Below, one piece after another: positions 45,508-54,460 of a stretch of DNA of 64,000 bases (the stretch's first letter is position 1; every line of letters starts with the position of its first letter). This DNA comes from Muribaculaceae bacterium (GTDB taxonomy: Bacteria; Bacteroidota; Bacteroidia; Bacteroidales; Muribaculaceae). Under the pieces are notes generated by a model that ran no database searches, had not been told where the DNA came from, and worked only from the letters and a program-made list of their open reading frames with translations. A program made the translations under genes and the position numbers. Location of the stretch: NCBI GenBank assembly GCA_017405965.1, contig JAFQZK010000023.1, positions 59,190-123,189 of the forward strand, given 5' to 3'.

Positions 45508-46062
45508 TTACAGAGTTTTGATGACGCGGCAGGGATTGCCCACGGCCACAGTGTTGGATGGGATGTCGCGTGTGACAACCGAACCGGCACCGATCGTCAC
45601 GTTATCGCCGATGGTCACCCCCGCCAGAATCGTCACCGAGCCACCGATCCACACATTGTCCCCTATCGTCACCGGCAGCGCCCACTCGCGACGCGTGTTG
45701 CGCTCCTCCGGATCAGTGCTGTGGCAAGCCGTGTAAATGCTCACATTGGGCCCGACAAAGCAATCGTCGCCGATGGTCACCAATGCCTCGTCAAGCACAG
45801 TGAAGTTGAAATTGGCAAAGAACCTCTTCCCCACCCTGATGTGCTTGCCATAGTCGCAGAAGAACGGCTGGTTGATAAACACCTTGTCATCACCCACGCG
45901 CCCCAGCAGCTCCATCAGCATCTCGCGCCGCTTGTCCAACTGCGTAGGCATCAGCAGGTTATATTGACGAATCAGATCCTTTGTCTCATTCAACTCCTTG
46001 ATCAATTGCTCATCAACGGCCGAATAAATCTGGCCCGACAGCATTTTCTCTTTCTCGGTCAT
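45508..46062 (-). CDS. maa: Maltose/galactoside O-acetyltransferase-like hexapeptide protein
   Basis: 184 residues from the ATG at 46060-46062 (complement), matching family length and the start MTEKEKMLSGQIYSAVD, typical of the Maa/LacA N-terminal domain. The C-terminal half is a left-handed beta-helix of hexapeptide repeats (VTIGDNVWIGGSVTILAGV) with ACHSTDPEERN holding the catalytic-site histidine. It transfers acetyl from acetyl-CoA to sugars. Promoter at 46089-46120. It is the last clearly chromosomal-type gene before the AT-rich island. Confidence 0.93.
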   Translation of the reverse strand: MTEKEKMLSGQIYSAVDEQLIKELNETKDLIRQYNLLMPTQLDKRREMLMELLGRVGDDKVFINQPFFCDYGKHIRVGKRFFANFNFTVLDEALVTIGDDCFVGPNVSIYTACHSTDPEERNTRREWALPVTIGDNVWIGGSVTILAGVTIGDNVTIGAGSVVTRDIPSNTVAVGNPCRVIKTL

Positions 46063-46088
46063 AGCATCAATCGTTGTGATAGTTTCTG

Positions 46089-46120
46089 CAAAGTTACACA
46101 GAAAAAACAACCCCTGCAAA
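46089..46120 (-). promoter_or_regulatory. Promoter of the acetyltransferase gene
   Basis: On the minus strand TTTG (complement 46117-46120), 20 bases, TAACTTTG (complement 46089-46096): a full match, 26 bases before the ATG. Confidence 0.75.
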
Positions 46121-46423
46121 CCACGGGCGCACTCAGCCAGGGCACAAAAAAAATCAGCACTACTCTCCCGAGCCATGCTGACAATCATGTTTAACCCTAA
46201 AAAACCTCCAAAAATTATGAGTTCGTATCTATATCTGCAATAACCGTGCCAACTTTTTATCGGTATAAACAACTGATATTTAGATTGTTATTATAATCGG
46301 TTTTCGGGCTTGCTTCCATAGATTTGCCATTAAAATGGCTCAAATGACACAAAATTTGGGTACAAAAACGGTTCAAAAAGTTACTATAAACAGTAGTGTG
46401 TGATCAAATTCTGTGTCAAAATT
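46121..46423. other. Junction between chromosomal backbone and AT-rich island
   Basis: Sequence changes here from GC-rich to AT-rich. The region lies directly upstream of the recombinase gene, where an attachment site and the recombinase promoter would be expected. No tRNA is present. I cannot fix an att core without the other end of the island. Confidence 0.4.
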
Positions 46424-49400
46424 ATGAGCAAAAAAAGACAAATATTTTACAGAGAGAGCAAGTTGAAATTCTATTTACGAAATTCTCATTCCACGCATCC
46501 TTGCCAAATATACCTCGTTGCTAGCGTAGACGGTAAGCGGTATCGAATATATACCAAGATGAAGGTTTATGCCAGCCAATGGGATCAAGAGAGGCAGCTT
46601 GCAGTGATATCAAATATCCAGAGTAAGCAGGATAATCGTAACAACAAAATTGCCAACAATTATTTAAATAAATTGAGAGGCTATTTTTCTGAATTTATTG
46701 AGTATATTTGCAACAATAATGTCGATGACATAGCAGAAACACTCAAAAAATTCATCAATAGAGATATGGCTATAAAGAAAATCAACCTCGTTTATATTGC
46801 AGCTGATGCTCTGGAATATTACCATAGCTACGTTAAGCCATCTATCAAGGACAGCACAAAACGTCAAAGCGAATCGCTCCTGAGTGAGTTTGGCCGTTTT
46901 GTAGACACCTTGCGAGAGAAGGATAAAACCATGCAGATATTTAGCCAGAGAGGTTTAAATATGTATAAGGAATATCTCATAGACAAGATGAACAAGAGTA
47001 AAGACGATGATAACATGAGAAACTTCGGAGTAGGTCAACTGAACCGTTGTGGTGCTATCATCGCCTTGCTGATCAATAAAGTGCTCGTTCCCCAAGAAAA
47101 AGCCCCCAGCCCTGTCGTTTGGATTAAAGTTGATGATCCTCGTAGAGAAGACCAAATGGGGCATATCCCTCTGTTAGATAATGAAGTTGCAGCAATCGAG
47201 AGTTGTTCTGGCCTAACCCCAGTTGAAGAGGAGTACCGTGACGTGTTCTTGCTTCATCTTGAGTGTGGTCAGCGTGTTTCTGACTTGGCGAAGCTGCTCA
47301 CGGGGAACTATAAGGTCAAGCAAGGAAAGAAATATAAGTATATCGTTGTTTCTACAACGAAGGAGAACATCAATGCGATTATTCCCATAACTCCCAAGGT
47401 TACAATGTTGATGGACAAAATCAAGAACCATACGCTTGTTGACCCGAAGGAATTTGAAGAAAAGACGAAAGGTAAAGGCAATAATACATATAATGAAGCA
47501 ATTAGAAGAATAGCTAAGAAAGCAGGATTAGACAGGGAGATTGTCAAAATTGACTCAACTCAAAAAGAAGTAAGGAAACCGTTATATAAGACAGTATCCA
47601 GCCACGATGCTCGATGCACGTTCATCACTAACATGATTAAGAAGGGCGTCAGTCCAGAAAGGTTGTGCCGGATGACAGGTCATGCCAATGATGAGATGAT
47701 TAAACGAGTCTATGCTCAGCTCACTGTAGAAGATGAAATCAATCGAATCGAATCCGACCTGTATAGCGACGTCGACGACGACGATACTGCTGATCAACTT
47801 GTAAATTCATCCTCGAATAAACCAAACGAACTGACAACTGCCATTACAAATGAACGTCCGGTTGAGGAATTTGTGGCAACATCCTCAAAAGTCGTTGTTT
47901 CGGATTCAATACCCACACCGAATTTTGATAGAAATAGTTACATTAAAGGCCTTGAAGAAGCTGTAAATACGTCTTTAGCCCAAATCGAGGCATGGCAAGA
48001 CGGGATAAGTTTTGATGACTCGATGGTAGAAGAGTATAAATCGAAACTTGATAAGGCATATTTAGATTATAAAGAACAAATAGAGGATGAGGCACTAGAT
48101 TCTGAGGATGATATCATCGAATGGTGGCATCAATACGAAGGGTATTTTGATGAGGAAGACAGCAAACAACCAGAATCATGTCAAGGTTTCATGGACATCT
48201 ATAAAATAGCTTTTCTAAATGCCTTAACCGACTATTGTAAAGAAAAGCAATTGGGGAATAATTTGCTTAAAAGAATAGAGGGTTTTAAGAATGAGATATA
48301 TGATGGGAATCCAATCCTGAATCTTATCAATAAGACACTATCTTCTATTAATATAATTATCCCATTTATCTCATTTTTTTCGGCAATTGCCGCAGCCATA
48401 CAATACGCTGTTTACAACCGTCCTGTTATTGGACATCTATTAAAAAATGAGGACTATGGCACATTAATTCGTATCCCCAACTGGAATCTTGTGTATCAAG
48501 AATTGCATAAATTTCCAGCCTTGAGCTTGGAGGCGATGATACAGAAAACAGATTGTCCAAACGATATTAAAATCACCCTATATAAATCAATAACTTCTGG
48601 TGATGTGACTTTATTTGCTAATACAATTAACTCATATTATCGAGAATCATCTGAAATGATTGAATTGGCATATGTAATGGACTTTATCAACAAGACAATG
48701 GAGTTGGGCAACCAAAGGTTGAATCCTGATAGAGAATTATTTAGTCCGCTTGATGAAATGGCTGATTTGCAAGATTTCTTTGCCTCTCAGAACCCGTTTG
48801 AGGAATTTGATTTTGGCATATTTACCTTAGCGGAGTCTAATGCGGAAGAGCAAGTCATGTTTATAATGGATCAAGGGTTTGGAATGCTCGAGGAACTCAA
48901 AAAAATAGCTTATCCTTTAGAGCGGAAAATCTATAATAAGATATTAGGAAGCATCAGCCAATATCCAGAACTAGAGAAGGCTTATAGCAAGTATAAATCA
49001 AGGAAGAATTCAGTATCCAATCCAGATGGCGTTGTTGCATCAATAGTTTCTGGTGAAGACAAAGGAGAGAATCGCAAGGAAGCTAGTTCAAAAGTGAACT
49101 TCCTTCCTGTCAGCATTCAAAATCTTGATATTGATAAGTTTATTAGATTGCTGACAGAGAAAGATAAACTAAACAAGTATAAACAATTTATAACAGTACT
49201 TGAGTCAACGGATAATGTTAATGTGGCTACATGCTTGAAACATTTTCTTGGCACGGCTTCAAATACCCCTCTGTCATTCACTTTAAAATGGAATGGCAAC
49301 AGTATGGTGAGCTTAAAGTTTCTAATTCGCCTCATAGTAAACCATAACGAAGACGCAAAAAAAGATGATGTAATAAACAAGTCAAAATTTGATGGTATTT

Positions 49401-49624
49401 CTAAGAATGTGTCAAAGTGGAAGGGAGCAGGTGATCTGTGGACACCTGTATATAATGTCTTTGAAGGCTGCACTAGTTCTATCTTTACTGCTGCACTCGG
49501 AGCTGAAGGAACGGATGCAAGGGTAATAAATCTTAATGAATTAGAAACAATCGCTGATATATACTTTGAATGCAAGAAATCAGCGACACGCTCATTAGTC
49601 ACACAACATCCAGGAAACGAGTAG
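46424..49624 (+). CDS. Tyrosine recombinase with ~600-residue C-terminal extension
   Basis: 1066 residues from ATG 46424 (a GTG at 46400 is possible). Residues 1-440 are a Bacteroidales-type tyrosine integrase: an arm-binding beta region (IYLVASVDGKRYRIYTKMKV), a SAM-like core-binding domain, and a catalytic domain with R284 (GQRVSDL), H394-x-x-R397 (HDAR), H420 (TGHA) and nucleophile Y430 (RVYAQL). All catalytic residues are present, so it should be active. Residues 440-1066 are unlike any integrase part I know: an acidic linker, a hydrophobic stretch near 642-665 (INIIIPFISFFSAIAAAIQY), and helical regions ending in a domain with KWKGAGDLWTPVYNVF. It heads the AT-rich island and reads inward. 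The extension might be a fused second gene or a regulatory domain. Confidence 0.88.
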   Translation: MSKKRQIFYRESKLKFYLRNSHSTHPCQIYLVASVDGKRYRIYTKMKVYASQWDQERQLAVISNIQSKQDNRNNKIANNYLNKLRGYFSEFIEYICNNNVDDIAETLKKFINRDMAIKKINLVYIAADALEYYHSYVKPSIKDSTKRQSESLLSEFGRFVDTLREKDKTMQIFSQRGLNMYKEYLIDKMNKSKDDDNMRNFGVGQLNRCGAIIALLINKVLVPQEKAPSPVVWIKVDDPRREDQMGHIPLLDNEVAAIESCSGLTPVEEEYRDVFLLHLECGQRVSDLAKLLTGNYKVKQGKKYKYIVVSTTKENINAIIPITPKVTMLMDKIKNHTLVDPKEFEEKTKGKGNNTYNEAIRRIAKKAGLDREIVKIDSTQKEVRKPLYKTVSSHDARCTFITNMIKKGVSPERLCRMTGHANDEMIKRVYAQLTVEDEINRIESDLYSDVDDDDTADQLVNSSSNKPNELTTAITNERPVEEFVATSSKVVVSDSIPTPNFDRNSYIKGLEEAVNTSLAQIEAWQDGISFDDSMVEEYKSKLDKAYLDYKEQIEDEALDSEDDIIEWWHQYEGYFDEEDSKQPESCQGFMDIYKIAFLNALTDYCKEKQLGNNLLKRIEGFKNEIYDGNPILNLINKTLSSINIIIPFISFFSAIAAAIQYAVYNRPVIGHLLKNEDYGTLIRIPNWNLVYQELHKFPALSLEAMIQKTDCPNDIKITLYKSITSGDVTLFANTINSYYRESSEMIELAYVMDFINKTMELGNQRLNPDRELFSPLDEMADLQDFFASQNPFEEFDFGIFTLAESNAEEQVMFIMDQGFGMLEELKKIAYPLERKIYNKILGSISQYPELEKAYSKYKSRKNSVSNPDGVVASIVSGEDKGENRKEASSKVNFLPVSIQNLDIDKFIRLLTEKDKLNKYKQFITVLESTDNVNVATCLKHFLGTASNTPLSFTLKWNGNSMVSLKFLIRLIVNHNEDAKKDDVINKSKFDGISKNVSKWKGAGDLWTPVYNVFEGCTSSIFTAALGAEGTDARVINLNELETIADIYFECKKSATRSLVTQHPGNE

Positions 49625-49646
49625 TGATACGGCCCGTCGCAGACAA

Positions 49647-49768
49647 AGTGAACGGGCATGCTCCGGAAAAATGTCGTGACGAATAGTAAAGTGAACGGGT
49701 ATGGAGCGAAAAAGTGGCGCAACGCCCTCCCCCCTCTCGACGAGGTGAACGGGAATGCTCCGTAATGG
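49647..49768 (+). repeat. Three spaced direct repeats GTGAACGGGnATG
   Basis: GTGAACGGGCATGCTCCG at about 49648, GTGAACGGGTATGGAGCG at 49691 and GTGAACGGGAATGCTCCG at 49745, 43 and 54 bases apart, the first two followed by A-runs. They lie just after the recombinase stop. They could be recombinase arm sites, an att region or regulator sites. Confidence 0.7.
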
Positions 49769-49818
49769 TCTATGAAAATAAACATGGGTTGATTTTTTTT
49801 TAATTTGCTAAAATAATG

Positions 49819-49826
49819 TATCTTTG
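49819..49826 (+). promoter_or_regulatory. -7 box upstream of the 190-residue regulator-like gene
   Basis: TATCTTTG, 44 bases before the ATG at 49871. No well-placed -33 box. Confidence 0.5.
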
Positions 49827-49870
49827 TTGAGGTAATTTCAAATGTATCAAACAAAAGGTTTTAGCAAGAT

Positions 49871-50443
49871 ATGGTACTCGATAGATACACCATTAAATAT
49901 ATGGAGACACAATGTGGGCGTAAGATCAGAAGTTCTGCGGATTGCGAATATTTAGCGCTTGACATTGAGTCGCTCACTGGAGAGCACATCGGCATCAACA
50001 CAATCAAGCGGTTGTTGGGCTTTATCCGCGACGAGCATAATCCTCGCATCACCACGCTCAACATCATCGCTCGTTACGTCGGCTGCGAAACTTGGGAACA
50101 ATTACGTCGTATGGATTATGCATATGCTTCATCTTCGTTTACGGGTAAACGAAAAGAGGTAATCGTGCGACAGTTAGAGCTAGGCCGTCGCATCCGCATC
50201 ATGTATTTTCCTAAGCGTATTGTGGACATGGAGTATCAGAGCGACTGTCACTTCCTGGTCTTGAAGAGTGAGAACAGTAAGTTGCTGCAGGGCGACCAGC
50301 TTATTCTCACACATATCATTGAGCGATACCCGCTTTTGGTGAGCGAGGTGATACGTGATGGGAAATCACTAGGATCCTTTTCTACAGGAGACAGGCCCAT
50401 CAGCTATAGGCTATTGCCCGAGGCCAGTCAACAAGGGGAATGA
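49871..50443 (+). CDS. Unknown protein with HTH-like N-terminal region
   Basis: 190 residues. The N-terminal 80 residues (YLALDIESLTGEHIGINTIK, then RLLGFIRDEHNPRITTLNII) look like a helix-turn-helix unit of a kind found in Bacteroidales proteins, ending in YVGCETWEQL. The C-terminal half is beta-rich (GRRIRIMYFPKRIVDMEY, FLVLKSENSKLLQGDQLIL), perhaps a small ligand-binding barrel. A regulatory role is plausible but not shown. Located after the recombinase, it may control the island. No signal peptide. Confidence 0.55.
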   Translation: MVLDRYTIKYMETQCGRKIRSSADCEYLALDIESLTGEHIGINTIKRLLGFIRDEHNPRITTLNIIARYVGCETWEQLRRMDYAYASSSFTGKRKEVIVRQLELGRRIRIMYFPKRIVDMEYQSDCHFLVLKSENSKLLQGDQLILTHIIERYPLLVSEVIRDGKSLGSFSTGDRPISYRLLPEASQQGE

Positions 50444-50597
50444 TATCAAATAGGGCAATGGATAAAAACAGATGATTGCTGATAATGAAGATTATAATAG
50501 TTTTGCATCGCGATTGATGAATTGAATAATCGTAAACGAGATCTTATTAATCTGATTTACACATCATACTTATTAAAGACAATTAATTTAAGTAGCT

Positions 50598-51467
50598 ATG
50601 TATATCTGCGAAGAACAAAGAGTTGTTAACAAACTGAATAAGGATGGGCTATGTGCCATCATGCATGGTTATGGGGAAGAACCCGATTTTTGGTTCGTCT
50701 TTGCGATTTGGAAAATGTGCGGTGAGCCTAATTTGTATTTTGATTACGATGGCGAGATAGGAAAGTACATTTTCTATTTTAAATCCACTGAAAAGCAAGT
50801 GAAGCGTGCAAAGAAAAAGGTCTATTTGCACTATGACGTAAAAGCTTGGGTTAAAGACGAAGTTGGGCACTATATACCATATGTTAAAAGAATCATAAAG
50901 ACCGTATTGGCCAAAGGCATTTACCTTCTCAAAGACAAAGAACGGATTCAACAGCTTAAGGATGATTATGAAACTTTGACAGGTCTAATCGGTTGGTATT
51001 CTGATGGCAAATATGATGAGGAAACCGCAGGCATGGTTTGCGAGGGCGATAAACCTTATTTTGTTGTCGGCGAATCCGATCTGGTTTTTAAGAAACTAAA
51101 ACGAATGGGTTATAAAACTGTTATTTCGTATGATTCTGATGGAAATGAAGAGTTTGAATGGTTTTTAGATGCTGATTACGGCTACAGAATATTCGATTGG
51201 AATGAGTTACAACAGGATATTGAAGATTTCATAATGGATAGATTACAATCAGAGTTTGGCGATTGTATCTATACATACAACTATGATGAGAATACGCGTA
51301 TTTGGACCTATGAACTGGACTTAAACGAAGGATATAAAAGTAGTTTGAAAGAGTTCATCAGAGGGTGGAACGTCAGAAAACCATATGGCATTAGATGCAA
51401 GTTCATCGAAGAAACACCATTTGGCTGTATACTGAAATATAAGAATGGCTTCAAATATAGCAAATGA
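50598..51467 (+). CDS. Hypothetical protein
   Basis: 289 residues, soluble, rich in aromatic and charged residues, without a signal peptide or evident transmembrane helix. It begins MYICEEQRVVNKLNKDGLCA. The N-terminal third has KSTEKQVKRAKKKVYLHYDV; the rest includes YDSDGNEEFEWFLDADYGYR. I recognise no domain. It is AT-rich like its neighbours and is preceded by a 154-base gap. Confidence 0.6.
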   Translation: MYICEEQRVVNKLNKDGLCAIMHGYGEEPDFWFVFAIWKMCGEPNLYFDYDGEIGKYIFYFKSTEKQVKRAKKKVYLHYDVKAWVKDEVGHYIPYVKRIIKTVLAKGIYLLKDKERIQQLKDDYETLTGLIGWYSDGKYDEETAGMVCEGDKPYFVVGESDLVFKKLKRMGYKTVISYDSDGNEEFEWFLDADYGYRIFDWNELQQDIEDFIMDRLQSEFGDCIYTYNYDENTRIWTYELDLNEGYKSSLKEFIRGWNVRKPYGIRCKFIEETPFGCILKYKNGFKYSK

Positions 51468-51607
51468 TTCTTTCATGATGGATCTCCTCTAATTAATAAC
51501 AACCATCTATAGGCAAATAATCGAAGTCTATTTTCGTGTGGGGTTGGTGTATAATTGCAACAATCTTGTGGAGTTGGTTTGCCATTTCATTTGGATGATT
51601 TGGATGA

Positions 51608-51637
51608 TTGCCAATCCAAATATATAGCATACCTTTG
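51608..51637 (+). promoter_or_regulatory. Promoter of the small protein gene at 51678
   Basis: TTG at 51608-51610, 19 bases, TACCTTTG at 51630-51637. The -7 box lies inside the longer open frame starting 51555, which supports the later start. Confidence 0.65.
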
Positions 51638-51677
51638 TCGCAGAAAAAAATTGTTGAACTTTAATAAGAAATGGGTT

Positions 51678-51857
51678 ATGGTAAAACGTAGTTATCGAGT
51701 GAAGTATAGGATTGAGGGGCCGGCTTCGGCCTCGAATGCATCGGCAACAGTAATGCTGTATTCAGCAAGCGAGAGTGAGGCGATCAATGAGCTGCAGAAG
51801 CGCGGCACCATCGGACGAGACAAGCGGGTAATCATCCTGGATATACAGGAGGCCTAG
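51678..51857 (+). CDS. Small basic protein of unknown function
   Basis: 59 residues from ATG 51678, 40 bases after the -7 box. It begins MVKRSYRVKYRIEGPASASN and ends in KRVIILDIQEA, with a central ASATVMLYSASESEAINEL. It looks like a compact alpha/beta fold. Similar short proteins occur in mobile regions of Bacteroidales, but I cannot give a function. Confidence 0.5.
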   Translation: MVKRSYRVKYRIEGPASASNASATVMLYSASESEAINELQKRGTIGRDKRVIILDIQEA

Positions 51858-51948
51858 GTTGTTTCATTGAAGGATTTGCAGTTGTTAATTCACAACAGAC
51901 TGACGAACAATGAATTGACTTTGATTTAACAATGCTTAACTGCGAAAA
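51858..51948. other. Short spacer before the ATPase operon promoter
   Basis: This is the first part of a 486-base gap between the small gene at 51678 and the AAA+ ATPase. It shows no gene or structure; promoter and leader follow. Confidence 0.4.
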
Positions 51949-51980
51949 TTTGCATATTTCAACATTTTGACATACCTTTG
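51949..51980 (+). promoter_or_regulatory. Promoter of the AAA+ ATPase operon
   Basis: TTTG at 51949-51952, 20 bases, TACCTTTG at 51973-51980: a full match. The first gene starts only at 52344, giving an RNA leader of about 355 bases. Confidence 0.75.
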
Positions 51981-52343
51981 CACTCGCATTTCAACAATGA
52001 GGTGCACAAGGATATTGAGAGAATAACAGAGTGTTAAACGAGAGTATCAAGAGACGGATTGCGAGCCGCCCCAACCGAGCTCAATCATAAACGCCACGGT
52101 GGGAAAATGATACGGATTACTAACTGATAATTAGTGATTTAAAAAAGTTTATGAGATAATATAGAAACTTTTTGAAAGCATGATTGTGTAATGGTCTGCG
52201 GGCCATTGCAGGGGACTCTACACCTCTTGTCGCGAGCAATTCAAGCAAACGAAAGAAGGTGTCCTAGGATAAAACAAGCAAAGCGTTTTAACGCATATAT
52301 AATGTTAATTAGTTAATAAATAATTGTTTCAAGCTATATAATC
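51981..52343 (+). ncRNA. Long structured leader of the AAA+ operon (candidate regulatory RNA)
   Basis: About 360 bases without a usable reading frame between a strong promoter and the ATPase gene. Visible pairings include GGACTCTACACCTCTT with AAGAAGGTGTCC (about 52212-52266) and AATGG … CCATT around 52191. I do not recognise a known riboswitch. It could be a regulatory leader or an independent small RNA. Confidence 0.4.
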
Positions 52344-54104
52344 ATGAAAGTAACCGACAAGAAAAAAACTGCAAATAGCAAGTGTACGTCTTCAAGCCAG
52401 GGCGTTAAAATCTTGAAGGGCATCAAGATTAGCACCCCACGGAAACCGAAATCGTTACTTGAAGCCATCGACAATATTAACTATCAGCTTTCGGAATGTG
52501 TCCGTGATACTGAACGATTCGAAGATCTGGACTTGTCCCTGTGTTATGGAAACAATATCGATTATCTGGCCAAGAGGTTGAACATCACGCCGCTTCAAGC
52601 TATTGTTTTCAGCATATGTCTTGAAGTCGGCCCAGAAAACATTGACTTCAAGGACTTTTCCAATGCGCTTCGTTGCTCCAATTCACACGCATTGACTGTT
52701 GTGGACACCTTAAATGAATTGGTGCGCTGCCGCTTGTTGGGCCTCACGACTAATTACAGAGGCAAGTCTTCATCCTACTCCATTCCGGGGCGTGTACTCA
52801 AGTCTCTTATCGCCAATGAGGACTATGTTATGCCTGACCGTCAAGTGAATGATACTTTTGGTTTTTTGCAGTATTTCAATTGTTTCTTAAACGAACTGGA
52901 GAGCGAAGGTATCAAGCAGGGTATTTTGCTTGACGAGGTGAATGAGCTTTTTAAAGAAAATTCAAAGTTGGATTTTGTCAAGAAGGTCAATCGCTATGAT
53001 TTGAGTGCGGAAGACCGCTTGTTGCTGGTTTACTTTTGCGACAGGCTGGTGAATGAGAACGACAATACGCTAGGATTTTACCAGTTCAATGGCGTGTATT
53101 CAAGCAAGAATGCGTTTTCAAAAGTCAGGGCGGAATTACGATCAGGTCAGCATGTTTTAATGCTATTCGGGTTGATTGAATATGCCTGCGATAACGGAAT
53201 TGCTGACACATCACGTTTCACACTTACAGAAAAGGCACGGACGGAGTTACTTGCAAATATCAATCTCAACTCCATGGAGGAGAATCTGAGTGGCGTGATA
53301 CATGCCGATAACATCCATGCCAAGGAGTTGTACTTCAGTGACAAGGTTGGCAAGCAAGTCGGCAAACTGCAGGGTTTTCTGGATCCCGAGAAATATAACG
53401 TGCTTATCGAACGCATGACGGAGCGCTATAACCGCTGCGGACTCACTTGCCTGATGTACGGCAGACCAGGCACTGGCAAGACCGAGACCGTTTATCAGCT
53501 GGCACGCCAGACCGGGCGTGACATCATGGCCATCGAGGTGCCGCAGATCAAGAGCAAGTGGGTTGGCGACAGTGAGAAGAACATCAAGGCGGTTTTCGAC
53601 AAGTACCGTGAAATGGTAGAGAAAGCAAAGGTCGCCCCTATCCTACTCTTCAATGAGGCAGACGCTATCATCGGAGTCCGCAAGAGCGGTGCCGAAAATG
53701 CTGTTGATAAAATGGAAAACTCCATCCAGAACATCATTCTGCAGGAAATGGAGAATCTCAACGGCATTATGATTGCTACCACGAACTTGACCGAGAACCT
53801 GGACAGTGCATTTGAGCGCCGATTCCTCTATAAGATTGAGTTCGAGCGTCCCGACGCTGGCGTTAGAGAACATATCTGGCAAGACATGATTCCAGAACTT
53901 GACAGTGAGGAATGCAAGGTATTGGCCGAAGGCTTCGACTTCAGCGGCGGACAGATTGAGAACGTGGCACGCAAATTCGCCATCGACGGCATCCTTGGCG
54001 AGTTTGAACAAGGCGACCGCCTTACTGAACTGACCACGCTCTGCAGCGAGGAACGAATCAACGATTCAATGGCTGATCGCCGTCGCATCGGGTTCGTAGC
54101 GTGA
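52344..54104 (+). CDS. AAA+ ATPase (SpoVK/FtsH-like core) with N-terminal winged-helix-like region
   Basis: 586 residues. The N-terminal 330 residues are helical and include a segment that looks winged-helix-like (ITPLQAIVFSICLE…CSNSHALTVVDTL). The AAA core follows: Walker A GRPGTGKT (373-380), pore-like VPQIKSKWVGDSEKN, Walker B LLFNEAD with N437-E438 in place of the usual DE, sensor-1 IATTN and arginine-finger region FERRF. It should work as a hexameric ATPase that unfolds or remodels a protein partner. First gene of a nine-gene operon with metallopeptidase-like genes, so a chaperone-protease partnership is a reasonable guess. The asparagine in Walker B is a feature I associate with a subgroup of such ATPases. 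Confidence 0.88.
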   Translation: MKVTDKKKTANSKCTSSSQGVKILKGIKISTPRKPKSLLEAIDNINYQLSECVRDTERFEDLDLSLCYGNNIDYLAKRLNITPLQAIVFSICLEVGPENIDFKDFSNALRCSNSHALTVVDTLNELVRCRLLGLTTNYRGKSSSYSIPGRVLKSLIANEDYVMPDRQVNDTFGFLQYFNCFLNELESEGIKQGILLDEVNELFKENSKLDFVKKVNRYDLSAEDRLLLVYFCDRLVNENDNTLGFYQFNGVYSSKNAFSKVRAELRSGQHVLMLFGLIEYACDNGIADTSRFTLTEKARTELLANINLNSMEENLSGVIHADNIHAKELYFSDKVGKQVGKLQGFLDPEKYNVLIERMTERYNRCGLTCLMYGRPGTGKTETVYQLARQTGRDIMAIEVPQIKSKWVGDSEKNIKAVFDKYREMVEKAKVAPILLFNEADAIIGVRKSGAENAVDKMENSIQNIILQEMENLNGIMIATTNLTENLDSAFERRFLYKIEFERPDAGVREHIWQDMIPELDSEECKVLAEGFDFSGGQIENVARKFAIDGILGEFEQGDRLTELTTLCSEERINDSMADRRRIGFVA

Positions 54105-54150
54105 AAAAGTGTACGAGACAAAATATAGGACAATTAAAATATAGTGTATT

Positions 54151-54459
54151 ATGTATGACATAACAACCTGGTTTTTTATCTGGCTGGCTGGGTTTATCTT
54201 AGCTTTGCTGTGCCTGATCTTCTTTTGGGGATTTGAGGACAATGAGGGCAACATCGAGGTGACTGGCACGAGGATCGTTTGTTACCTTTCTATAGCAGTC
54301 ATTGCCAATTGGGCAATAGTAGTGTTTTACCTGATTGTAGGGGGCATGTATCTCCTTGTTTGGATTGGTGAGCTCTTCACCAAGGCGACTGACGTAACCA
54401 TCTATAAGTCAGAAAAGAAAGGCAAGACAAAGAATAAAAAACAAAGTAAAAAGAAGTAA
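54151..54459 (+). CDS. Small membrane protein with lysine-rich tail
   Basis: 102 residues. Two or three transmembrane helices (FFIWLAGFILALLCLIFFWG; ATVIANWAIVVFYLIVGGMY-like region) are followed by a cytoplasmic tail that is almost all lysine, asparagine and serine from residue 86. No known family. It lies 46 bases after the ATPase and one base before the next gene, so it is part of the operon and may anchor it to the membrane. Confidence 0.65.
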   Translation: MYDITTWFFIWLAGFILALLCLIFFWGFEDNEGNIEVTGTRIVCYLSIAVIANWAIVVFYLIVGGMYLLVWIGELFTKATDVTIYKSEKKGKTKNKKQSKKK

Positions 54460-54460
54460 T

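Noticed and set aside
51555-51677. Upstream extension of the small gene at 51678
   Set aside because: The extension contains the -7 box and reads as non-protein-like text; the ATG at 51678 fits promoter spacing.
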